Shown here: positions 50,601 through 61,400 of the stretch, piece by piece
How positions within the stretch are numbered: the first letter of the stretch is position 1
Layout: every line of letters starts with the position of its first letter
NCBI RefSeq assembly: GCF_029227915.1
Contig: NC_079881.1
Location: forward strand, 16,281,501-16,345,500
Source of the DNA: Hydractinia symbiolongicarpus
Taxonomy: Eukaryota > Cnidaria > Hydrozoa > Anthoathecata > Hydractiniidae
DNA length: 64,000 nt
Direction of reading: 5' to 3'
Position numbers and translations under genes: made by a program
The notes under the pieces: model-generated
Told to the model about the DNA's origin: nothing
The model's input: only the letters and a program-made list of their open reading frames with translations
Databases searched by the model: none

Positions 50601-52092
50601 ATCACAAAAAACAAACATCTGCATAATTCTGTCACATATATATAAATTCTAAGTACTAGAAACTATTTATTGGCTTTTCTGAACAAAAGGAGTGTATTTA
50701 TATAGAAAATTTTATATGATGAATTTTTGCCAAGGGACTTAATTTGATTTGATTAAGAATTGGCCTTGGCAGTAAACAAATTAAATTTCATAATCTTTTG
50801 TTTACAAATTCTATAGTGGTCTCACTGAAAGTATTCTCAAGCTTGTAGTTTTAGGTGAGTCTTTGCTAATTTAGCTATACTTTAATTCACATACATGTGG
50901 TTCTTGTTTAATCAAGACTTCTTCTATGAAAGTTTGAATGTGAAATGTCTGTGTTCTCTCAACCAGACATTTCAACAAGTGATGATTACAAAGAAGGGAA
51001 GTGGTAAAACATAAGGAGCAACTTTAAATTATATGGAGGAAACATAAATAAAAATAAAATATGCAACACATATTCGCTGATCTCTTTTAATAATTTGGAG
51101 AGTGTGTCTGTCTGTGACAGGCAAAGGGGATATCTTCATTTTCTTTTGATGTCACCAAAAAATTAGACTTTAAAGTAAAATTTTCTGATGTTACCGCACA
51201 ACAATAATAACCTTAAAGTAAGTTCAAAATCTTAATTTAAATAAATTATAGCTATTACAATGTACTTTGAGGCCAGATAACTTGGAAACAGGGTGGTGAC
51301 GTTTTAGAAACTGTTTTTTTTTTACTGTTCATGATAAACACATTATGCTATACATTTTCTTGATCAGTGCAGTGTTTCTAGCAGAATTGATAAATTCTGA
51401 AAAAAAAAATTGTCCATTGGCAGGTTCTAGCTGACATGTTGCAACACAGATAGCCAGACACACCTTATAGATGACACTTGCTGTAAACTTTGTTTACATT
51501 TTTTTAGCCAGGAAAATAGTTTTTTAACTAATCAGATCTTCTAAAAAGAATTTTTAGCTAATTGAATTGCTTTATTTTGCCTGCTAAAAAAACAAAAACA
51601 AAAATTTTATCAAAATAGCAAGTCATATAATAGAACTAGAATTTTCTAGCATCATATAAAAGTGCAACACAGATACGCAAATATGATCCTTTAAAGAACA
51701 AGAATTTTAGAGCATTGTAGCTAGCTAGAGCTATAAAATCTGGCAGTGCAGATGACACAACCATGTAGCTATCGTCCTGTGTGTTGCGGTTTTATTTTAA
51801 ATTATAAGTTTTTCTGTACGTATTTCGCCAAACATAGTTAGCTTACCCTTTTAGTTGTTGATACATACGACTGTAAAACTGGTTGAGTTTCAAATGTAAA
51901 TGTAGTTCTGTGCATGGCACGCTGACCCTTCTTTCTAACTTGTTTTACATTATTATCATTTAGCGAAATTCTAGTCTTAGGCGATATGACAGTCAGGTGT
52001 TTAGCTCTGTTCGTTAATACTGTTGCAGTTGCACTTCCTTGACCTGAGCTATACTGCAGAATAGGTTGAGTTGAGATAGCGACATTGTGCAT
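44661..52092 (-). CDS. Unrecognised 226 aa protein, complete, 5 coding exons
   Basis: Minus-strand exons, first to last: 51847-52092, 50262-50396, 45495-45593, 44863-44959, 44661-44764. Every junction is GT-AG and the phases join into a single frame of 226 aa, which is strong support for a real gene. The protein is basic and polar, with no signal peptide or membrane segment and few cysteines. Exon 1 starts MHNVAISTQPILQYSS and holds a basic stretch VKQVRKKGQRAMHRTT. Exon 2 has SYRPPRCPSQHKSHFSLGD; exon 3 EDRVRWKSQMAGENMQ; exons 4-5 STTYDKSRNSFKTPF and SYGYSHNRDYRLISGNR. Short Tyr/Arg/Pro motifs without a fold are common in ciliary microtubule-associated proteins, so that is a guess, no more. 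Head to head with eRF3 (376 bases between start codons). Intron 2 is 4.7 kb and full of repeats. Confidence 0.75.
45103..45251. repeat. 48 bp perfect inverted repeat with 53 base loop
   Basis: The arm 45103-45150 (GCCGGCATACTC...AACGAAG) is the exact complement of 45204-45251. It lies in intron 3 of the 226 aa gene. A foldback element or recent inverted duplication fits best. Confidence 0.92.
46874..46947 (+). ncRNA. tRNA-like sequence (tRNA pseudogene or SINE head)
   Basis: A 74 base cloverleaf can be drawn: acceptor stem 6 of 7 pairs, D-stem about 3 of 4, T-stem 4 of 5 with the perfect box B GGTTCGATTCC, and a box A TAGCTTGATGG. The anticodon stem has only 3 of 5 pairs, with TTG (Gln) in the anticodon position, so I doubt that it is a working tRNA. 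No CCA is encoded. It sits in intron 2 of the 226 aa gene, on the opposite strand. Confidence 0.5.
47982..47994. repeat. Poly-G tract
   Basis: About 12 consecutive G. Similar tracts are at about 8365 (G) and 49912 (C). Confidence 0.85.
48126..48262 (-). repeat. Dispersed GATA-bearing repeat, copy 3, inverted
   Basis: The complement matches copies 1 and 2: GATTTCCG, GCGGAAT, AAATCGCCTG, GGGAGATAGATAGAGAG, GACAGC and GCCTGGA in the same order. Confidence 0.7.
48905..49414 (+). pseudogene. Harbinger-type transposase relic, N-terminal half
   Basis: 49250-49414 reads EFRVSSTTFDYLVNL, KKHNTNFRTAIKVEKRI and AVAIWRLSTGS in one frame, the order seen at the start of PIF/Harbinger transposases (the FRVS..TFDYL helix and the VEKR..A..WRL segment). 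The same frame further left (48905-49111) has RKKRLLLLNFQHRRER, similar to the basic segment that comes before. Between them the frame is broken and carries a 22 bp hairpin. It ends at TAA (49412) before any catalytic Asp. The minus strand opposite 49400-49650 has a weak coding look (MEDAYQAYLQYFSQAF, RAKKERW), which could be the second, Myb-like gene that such elements carry. Confidence 0.65.
49193..49243. repeat. 22 bp perfect hairpin with 7 base loop
   Basis: Arm 49193-49214 (TCTAGATGTTCAACACAATC...) is the exact complement of 49222-49243. It lies inside the Harbinger relic in intron 2 of the 226 aa gene. Confidence 0.92.
50400..51846. other. Intron 1 of the 226 aa gene, nothing seen
   Basis: AT-rich, without a recognisable element. 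Confidence 0.4.
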
Positions 52093-52468
52093 TTCAACTA
52101 ACGTTTTTTAAACACCACGTGAAGTAAAATAAAAACAAAAACACCATGTTGGAAAAAAGCATCCTGACAACAAACATGGTAGATTTACTTAAATGCATTA
52201 CGAAATTTTTATGGCTTGTTTAACCCTTCTATTTTTAAAAAGTTTTTTTGGAGATTATTAAGATAATCGAGACAATGTTTCGCCATGATTTTTTTTCTAG
52301 CATTTGACGTACTGACCTTACCAAAAATATAGTTTAAACCCCACATTATTCTTTTAGTAAGTGTGGCTCAATAATAAATAGCACATTTTGTCCATGTGTG
52401 GTTGGTAAAAATGGTGTAATATGTGATGACAATTTTTTTCTAAAACAGGAAAAAATTCAAAGTTAAAG
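52093..52468. promoter_or_regulatory. Head-to-head promoter region of eRF3 and the 226 aa gene
   Basis: 376 bases between divergent start codons. A tract ending CTAAAACAG at 52441-52449 looks like a splice acceptor just before the eRF3 ATG, so the eRF3 5' UTR may contain an intron or take a spliced leader. Confidence 0.5.
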
Positions 52469-55400
52469 ATGGATTCTAATACAGATATGGCTCTCAATGG
52501 AGTGTCTAGTTTAAGTGTTAGTGCTAAACCGTTTGTTCCAAATGTTCATGCCACTACATTTGTTCCATCATTTGCGCAAAAATCTGTCACACCATCACAA
52601 CCACCACCACCACAAGCATCTCAAGTTAGTACTCCGGTTGAAGAAACAAAGAACGTTGAGGCAGATGGTAAGTGTTTATGTTCTTAGATAATATATAGCT
52701 ACTAGACCGTTATTTAATAGTGAGGTGGATGCCACAAGGGTGCTGACTCGCTGGCATTTTTCTGGGTTTTTTTTTCAAGGTATTTGTCTGTACCCGCCTG
52801 GAAAAGCCTGGGCCTGTCCAAAACTGACTTGTTTGGGCCCGAAATGAAATATACACCATATGTAAATTTTAATATCATTTGCAAAAAACAACAATTCTCA
52901 AGTCAGAAAATGTCACTTAAACCAATTACAGGTCCGTAATTGGGGGAAACACTCAGTCACCTCTTCATAAATAAGGGTTAAATATTTCGTAGAATCTTTG
53001 TTTTCTAGTTTCATACCTGCCAAAGAGGGTGGCAATAAGCCGCAAACGCCAGCATATATAAGAGTAAGTTTGGGTGACTTTTGACTTAACTTGGCAAACC
53101 AATTAACCAAGCATACCTGAAAAGCAATTCCTTTTCACATACCATGCAGATGACAGTTGAAAAAGGTGCTTTTTCAGGCTTTGTTCGGGCTAATACTTGG
53201 TTTTTTTCAAAAGGCTAAACTCACCCAAAAAACGCCTGCACTTTTTACGTTGCTATACTTGACCAACTAAGTTCTGTTAAAAAAATAATCAGAAAGCCAT
53301 TATAGCTCTTATTTTCTGATTTCGTAAGCACAAATTCGGGTGTTATTTTTTTGTCTTTCTGTTTTTTTGGTGCTTGTAATAACTATCAACTAAAGGTAGC
53401 AAATTATAAGTAAGTAAGTAAGTTATATTTGCCATCATTATAAAATCGTTAAAAATATTTACAGAGAAAAGAAATTGAAAACAAATAAATAAAATAATAA
53501 ACTATATATAATATTAAAATGTATCATAAAAAATATAAAATAAAATTAAATGCAATTTTCCTGAGTGTTGATATGTTTGATGGCTGGATAACACAAAACA
53601 AGCCAAGGCGAGATTTCCATTGTGGTCCATTCAGGTTAAACATTACCTTTATCCAACATTTATTGCAGTGTATGCAGGTCAAAACGCTGGCACTCGTTAC
53701 TGCATATGCGGCCTAAGAGCTTATATTATATAATTTAAGATAAGTAGATAGACTTTATATGTGTATATATATATATATTTAAGGCATGAAGTGAAGCCTT
53801 TTTGTATTTAACCATATTAAGAGGCTGACATGTTATTTCTTGTCCTGCTAATATCTTTCTGGCCAGTTTATTCCAAGCTTTATTACTGTATTTTCTGGTA
53901 TATAACCCGCACATCGTATTACCAACAGCTCAGCTTTTTTAAGGAGTTTCAAACCAGATGTTATCAGGTAGCCCGGACCTTTATATAACCTGTGTTTTAG
54001 TTCTGTGTCATTATTTTTTTGTCATGCTGGAGTCAAATGGGGGACCTTTAAACTTGTGAACCCCAAACACGAACTAGCGACTCTCTCAGTCTTAACTTGC
54101 TTGTCTCTGATTGCTGACATAATAATAAACAACATAATAACGAATTTTCTGTAACAGCAATGTACAGAAAATTTTTTTCTAATGTTTATATAATTTTGTT
54201 ATTTATATCTTAGCAATCACAATGTGCATGATAAAATAAATTACAGCAATCCTGAAGGAGACAGTTGAATGTGTCTTATTAATTGTATTTTTCATATTTT
54301 CAATGGTCACCTGTTGCTTGAAGGTAGTGAAGATAAAAAAAGAAGAATATCATTTAATACAATATTTAATTTAAATTTTTTTAGTATTTTTAACAGAAAT
54401 TAATAATGAAGTTCTGGGCACCAGGTTGTGAAATACATGTCAATAACACCTAAAAATGATACCTGCTATACTGATCTATTACCAGAAGCAAATCATTCCA
54501 ATGTGCTCAATGTGATTGCAAAGATATAAATAGATTAGAATTCCGTTCAACACAAAAGAAAAAATGATCTCAAGAATCGTGATTTAGAGAGAGATCGTAA
54601 TAGGAGCACTTCACCGTATGAAGAAAATTAAATCACATAAGTGAAATAAGGTTCGCGCATGTAGTTATTTCAATCTTCTGTACCTAACTTTTTTCCCAGA
54701 TATACTGTCAAGTTGCGCAATATCTGCTTTTTTCATTTTGCGCACTTTTATAAGGTTGTTAGTACTACAAATAAATGAAAAACACCCCACAAAAGATTCT
54801 GTTTAAAAAAAAGAAACTTTAAATTTCACAATAAGTGACTGAAAAATAAAACTTATCATATAACCCTCACTACATTATAACCCGCACCAACAGTGGAAGT
54901 CGTAAAAATTAACATACAACCCGCCGGTTATATACCGAAAAATACAGTATCAATTGAAGGCATATTTTGATCTAGAAATTAAAATATAGTTTGCATGGTT
55001 TTGATGTAGAACATATCGGTGAAAAGCTGCTACTATAGCTAATGTAGAAAAAATTTTAATTATTATATATTTAAATTTCTTCACCTAAAGTAGGCATTTT
55101 ATTGGCTGTTAATAATTTAGAATATTTCCCCATTTAAACATAAACATTAAAACGTGTCTATGCTTAAACCAAGTCCTAAAGCATAAATCACTTTTTAGGC
55201 TCATTTACCAGCCAGATTTCACTTTTACAAACCTTTCTGAAAGCAGTTTGTGCACTGTGATCAATAATGTTCTAAACCTCTAAGATGCAGAAGTGATCAA
55301 AATCATTCTTCAATGCCATTTTAAGGATCACTGAAGGTGCAAAAAGATAAATTTTCATGTATAATCAAGTTTTTAGGTTGAAAATAGATGCTTCAAATTT

Positions 55401-58400
55401 AATCTACTTTCTTTGCAATAGTGTCAGTCAATTTTTTAGTACTGTTGAAGGACTTAGTTCCCAAGGCTTTATTAAACTAAGATGGTGCTCACATGGCTGC
55501 TCACAAACGAGACAACTGATGCAAATAAAAGGATAACAAGAAAACCGTCTGGTTTGATCACACATTCGTATTGTACACATACTTTATACTTAAATATTGT
55601 ATTGATTAAGTTTATATATCTTGTGTCTATGGCAACTGTCTTGTTATATAGACCTGTTGTGTAATTTTTATTTTACTTGAAAATGGGTGTATGACCGAAA
55701 CGTCATAAAATGTTTTAATTTGTACACATACACAATGGATGTCTAAGTTTTCACATAAAATATTTTCAGTTGAATTTCTAATGTCTCATGTAAAAACAAC
55801 AAGAACTAAAGTAGTTTGTTTGAACACTCACACAACACTATGATGATAAATAATTAAAATGTATTTATTAAAATATAAAATATACAATGATAAAACTTGG
55901 TATAAAATATTAAGGCACAAACTTAGAGAAAGAGATAATGGTAAATTGAATCATATTAAAAGTTGTGACTATTTTTTGATAACTGAGATATGACTGGAGA
56001 GCACACAACTCGAGTCAATTTTCGAACATTGTCAACATACAGTAAATCAAAACAATCATTTTAAGACAATGAACACCTTCATTTGATGCAAGATTTCTCG
56101 AAATTTGAACAGAATATATATCTACTTGTTTTATTGGTTTGGGTATACTATGTAAAGCTACACTATAAGAAGAAAACAACAAAAAAACGCTGCTATACGC
56201 AAAAAACAATACATAAACAACAACTTTTGGTCAATACCACCATGACAGACTGCAGTCCATACCAAATTACACATCTCTACGAATGTGTGAAAAAATGATA
56301 AGTCTGTATTTTTATTTTATGGCTTATAAAAAGTTATTTAGATCTATTTCCTCTTTGACAATTTTTATATTGTCTCTGAAATAACTTTCGAGTCAGAAAA
56401 TGTCCGAGAAGGCCTTCATATATTTGATAGCTTTGGAAATACTTTGGGCTGCATCGTTAACAAACTTTAGGTTTTGATTCATGGTCTTATTAATAAGTTA
56501 AAAATAATAACACTTCAATGTAAGAAAAATAAATGTCAAGAAATCAAATAAAAAACAAAAGTGTAAATCATTTGGTTCATTCTGCAAACATATTCTGTGC
56601 ATTTTATGTTAAGTAAAAAAAATGTCAGATAATAAAATTTTAGTTACCATTGATTTACCTAAGTTCAGAAGGCTAAAAAAGACAAAATTTCTATAAAAAC
56701 AAAAAAAAAATTTTGCAGTCTTTTTTTATCACCCAGTGTGCTGGAATCTTTTTATTTTAGCCTTGTTATATTTTTTGCAGATACTTCAGATAACTGGGAA
56801 GATAATGTTGATGATGTTCAAGATGAATCCAATGAAACAAATGAAAAACCTGTTGAAGAAGAAACAAATAAGGAAACAAATGAGGAGGAAAAACCTGGTG
56901 AGAGAAGTAATTAAATTTATTTTGAATGCAACAATGCTTCCTATTTTTTTGTATGTTTTAACGACTCTGATGAACAATTACTGTGGAAAGTTTATCATTT
57001 CTTGAACATGATAGTTTAGTAGGCGACGTTTCGGGAGATCCTTCTCCCATCATCGGGCAAAGTAAAATGATGTTGCGCATGTATTTATATAATTGCAGAG
57101 GATCGAAATTCATAAAAATTAACCAATCAAAAACGAGCTGATAATTACAGTTAATTACGGTAATTAACATTTTCGGACCTGGATGTAGGTAACTACTTCT
57201 TCTGTAGGGCTGGTAACCAAATCTCAGGAAGTTGATACGAGATGCTGTTTATGTGTTTGTTACGTTCTACACTGTTGATGGTTTCTTTAATCTTCCTGGC
57301 CGTTGTTCTGAATTCTCTGTCAATGATTTTCTTCTCATCCCAATTAAACTGATGACTTCTGCTCCAGCTGTGGTCCGCAATTTCGTTTTTCTTCACATCT
57401 CCGTTTCTCACTGCGCGCATATGTTCTTGTACTCGTTGCTTAAACTTTCTTTTTGTTTCGCCTATATACACTGCATCACAATCTTTACACGGGATTTCGT
57501 AAACAACATTGTTTTGCTCTTCCAGGTTTATTTTGTCTTTTGGTTTAGACAAAGTGCTTCTTAGGGTGTCTTTAGAGGTAAGAATGCATTTGATCTTGTG
57601 TTGCCTTAAAACTCGACGAAGGATCTCGCTGGTACCTGGTACGAAGGGTAGGAATGCTGATGCGATAAATTCCTCTGATGTTTCCTTGTTGTCTCCGTTG
57701 CATCTTCTCTTCATTTTATTTTCTACTTGCGTGATGACTTTATGACTGTATCCATTTGTGATTAATGCATTTTTTACACGTCGAATTTCTATTTTCCTCT
57801 CCTGTTTGTCACTGACTACACTGTTGGCACGATTCAGTAATGAAGATATGACACTTTCTTTGCAAGATTTCTGATGGTTTGATTCGAAGTTAAGGTACTG
57901 GTCAGTGTGTGTTGGTTTGCGATACACTGAAACTGAAATGGAACCATTCTTGCGTTTGACCAAAGTGTCCAGGAAAGCGATACTTCCATCGTGTTCAAGC
58001 TCAACAGTGAATTTGATTTGTCGATGTAGGCCGTTGATGTGTTCATGGAACTCTTCTAGATGAGATCTTTTGATTATGGCGAATACGTCGTCAACAAATC
58101 TTTTCCAAACCTTTGGACGTCTGTCTGATGTGACTAATGCTGTTGTCTCGTGTGCTTGCATGTATATTTCTGCGACTACTGATGATGCAGGGCCTCCCAT
58201 GGCAACTCCGTCTGTTTGAGTGTAGAAGTTCTTATTAAACAGATACCATGTTTTGGTTAGAACAAGTTCGACCAAACGCAGAAAATCCGGTACTGGAATC
58301 TTTGTCTTTTCACCGAATGCAGCATCGTTTTCGATAATGTCTTTAATGATGTTTAAGGTGTCTTTTATGGGAACATTTGTGTAGAGTGATGTGACATCAA

Positions 58401-61400
58401 ATGATACCATGCATTCGTCGTCTGCTATCTTTATTTCTCTGATGTATTCCGAAAATTCTTTTGAGTTTTTGCTGTGGTCACTTGCTGTGAATTTGCTGAG
58501 GATGGAAGCAACAAATTTTGATAGGTTGTATAACGGTGTTCCAGTGCAGGAAACTATTGGTCGAATTGGATTTCCCTGTTTATGAATTTTGGGTAGTCCG
58601 TAAAATCGCGGTGGTGGTCCGTCACAAGGTTTCAGTCGGTAATACTGCTTATCGTCGATGTATTCTTTTCTCTTCAACTCCATTAAGATGTTCCTCGCTT
58701 CTCGTTTGATGACTTCTGTGGGATCTTTCTTGAGAAGTTTGTAAGGCCCGTTGTTGATGTGTTCGTTGCACTTGTTGATGTAGTCAAGTGTATTCATGAT
58801 AACCGTTGTTCTCCCCTTGTCTGCCGGTAGGATTATGATATCTTTGTCCTTCTTTAGATTCTTCAATGACAGTCTTTCAGATTTTTGCAAATTGTCCTTT
58901 GGTGTTTTGCTTTTCTGTAGCGTGAGGCTTACTTTAGCTCTTACTGTGTCTGCCTCTTCTTTTGGTAGATCTTTAATTGCCTCTTCCACTTTCGCAACTA
59001 TTTCTTTCTTTGGAATTGAAGCTGGTGTCATGCAGAAATTCATTCCTTTTGATAGAAGGTTTGTTTCTTCTGTCGTGAGTTGTCTGTTGGAGAGATTGAC
59101 AATCCATTTGCTCTTTTCTATACCCGTTTGTGTATCATCATTGAATCTGTCATTGATTTTGTTGAACTTTTTAAGGTGTCTGTCTTTAACCGATCTCATT
59201 TCTTTTTCATACACGCTATCATGAATATTCTTAACCTGTTTATATTGGTCGGTGGAGAGTCTCGATTTGATGGTGTTGTCAAGATCAAGTATTTGGCGAT
59301 GTAGGGTGTTACGTGTTACGTGATTTAGATGGATTCTTTTTTGCAACAACTGGCGGCTTGCGCATTGTAAGATTTTCTTACTTCTTTCAGTCTTGACTCT
59401 GCAGGTAAGTCAAAGATCTTTAGGTGTTATCTCGTTGTGAAGACAACGTAGAGAAAACCGAAGATGGTTAGTGTATCTTGCGTATTTTATTCTTGATTTC
59501 TCTAGCGATCTGACTTCTGCCAAGATGGATTCTCCATATTGCTGTTTGATATTATTGAAGATATTATTTCGGTTTGTCTGTTCAGTATTCATATTACTGT
59601 GGAAAGTTTATCATTTCTTGAACATGATAGTTTAGTAGGCGACGTTTCGGGAGATCCTTCTCCCATCATCGGGCAAAGTAAAATGATGTTGCGCATGTAT
59701 TTATATAATTGCAGAGGATCGAAATTCATAAAAATTAACCAATCAAAAACGAGCTGATAATTACAGTTAATTACGGTAATTAACATTTTCGGACCTGGAT
59801 GTAGGTAACTACTTCTTCTGTAGGGCTGGTAACCAAATCTCAGGAAGTTGATACGAGATGCTGTTTATGTGTTTGTTACGTTCTACACTGTTGATGGTTT
59901 CTTTAATCTTCCTGGCCGTTGTTCTGAATTCTCTGTCAATGATTTTCTTCTCATCCCAATTAAACTGATGACTTCTGCTCCAGCTGTGGTCCGCAATTTC
60001 GTTTTTCTTCACATCTCCGTTTCTCACTGCGCGCATATGTTCTTGTACTCGTTGCTTAAACTTTCTTTTTGTTTCGCCTATATACACTGCATCACAATCT
60101 TTACACGGGATTTCGTAAACAACATTGTTTTGCTCTTCCAGGTTTATTTTGTCTTTTGGTTTAGACAAAGTGCTTCTTAGGGTGTCTTTAGAGGTAAGAA
60201 TGCATTTGATCTTGTGTTGCCTTAAAACTCGACGAAGGATCTCGCTGGTACCTGGTACGAAGGGTAGGAATGCTGATGCGATAAATTCCTCTGATGTTTC
60301 CTTGTTGTCTCTGTTGCATCTTCTCTTCATTTTATTTTCTACTTGCGTGATGACTTTATGACTGTATCCATTTGTGATTAATGCATTTTTTACACGTCGA
60401 ATTTCTATTTTCCTCTCCTGTTTGTCACTGACTACACTGTTGGCACGATTCAGTAATGAAGATATGACACTTTCTTTGCAAGATTTCTGATGGTTTGATT
60501 CGAAGTTAAGGTACTGGTCAGTGTGTGTTGGTTTGCGATACACTGAAACTGAAATGGAACCATTCTTGCGTTTGACCAAAGTGTCCAGGAAAGCGATACT
60601 TCCATCGTGTTCAAGCTCAACAGTGAATTTGATTTGTCGATGTAGGCCGTTGATGTGTTCATGGAACTCTTCTAGATGAACAAATTTATTTACCAAATTT
60701 ATTTTATTTTAGATTTGTAATTCAATATTGTGTCATGTCAAAAAAAAATCTCTAATTCAATTCTTTTAAACAGAGACCATTTACAATTTTTTAGGATACG
60801 TCCATCTCCATTTTTTGTCAAATCAGATGCAATCTTATTTCATATTGAAAATTAAAACTTGTAAATTGTTAGACACATTTCTAAAACTAATTTTAAAATG
60901 CAAGTTTTGGGGTTACATGTTTGCTATATTGGCTTGGCAATTTTCGAAGCATCAATTTTGTGTATATATATATTTTTTAAATATTTAGACAAGTCACAAG
61001 TAATTTCAAAACCTAAAAAAGATTCCAAACCTCCTACTCCAGAACCTGGAGATGGTAAAGAAAACATTAATATCATATTTATTGGACATGTTGGTAAGTA
61101 ATAACAAAATAAAAGCAAAACATGAAATTAATAATTATGATAAGAAATTAACACTGATATTGGTTGTAAGAGCATTCTGCAGAACTGCCAGGGCTTGAAA
61201 TCCCATGTAAGTTTGTGAGCCCAACTTGCATTAAGACTTCCATAAATTGTGGGCACATGATTCCATTTAGGCTTGCACTAAAAATTGATGTACATAGAAA
61301 ATCACATAGCAAAAACATGTATATTTAGATAATTTTGCTGATTGTTTTAATTCAAAGGGGCCACAAAGTAAAAATAGAAGAATAAATAAAAGATAAAATA

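Larger units (their letters stand above)
56978..60679 (-). mobile_element. Penelope-like element (EN+), full copy plus 5'-truncated copy in tandem
   Basis: On the minus strand, a truncated copy (60679-59593) is followed directly by a full copy (59592-56978). The two share about 1087 bases at an offset of 2616 and differ by very few bases, which is the pseudo-LTR arrangement of Penelope-like elements. GATGAACAA occurs at both borders (56969-56977 and 60675-60683), a target duplication of up to 9 bp. It lies antisense in eRF3 intron 2. Confidence 0.9.

Noticed and set aside
57232-57745. Plus-strand frames opposite the Penelope element
   Set aside because: Antisense shadows; they occur identically in the second repeat because the DNA is duplicated.
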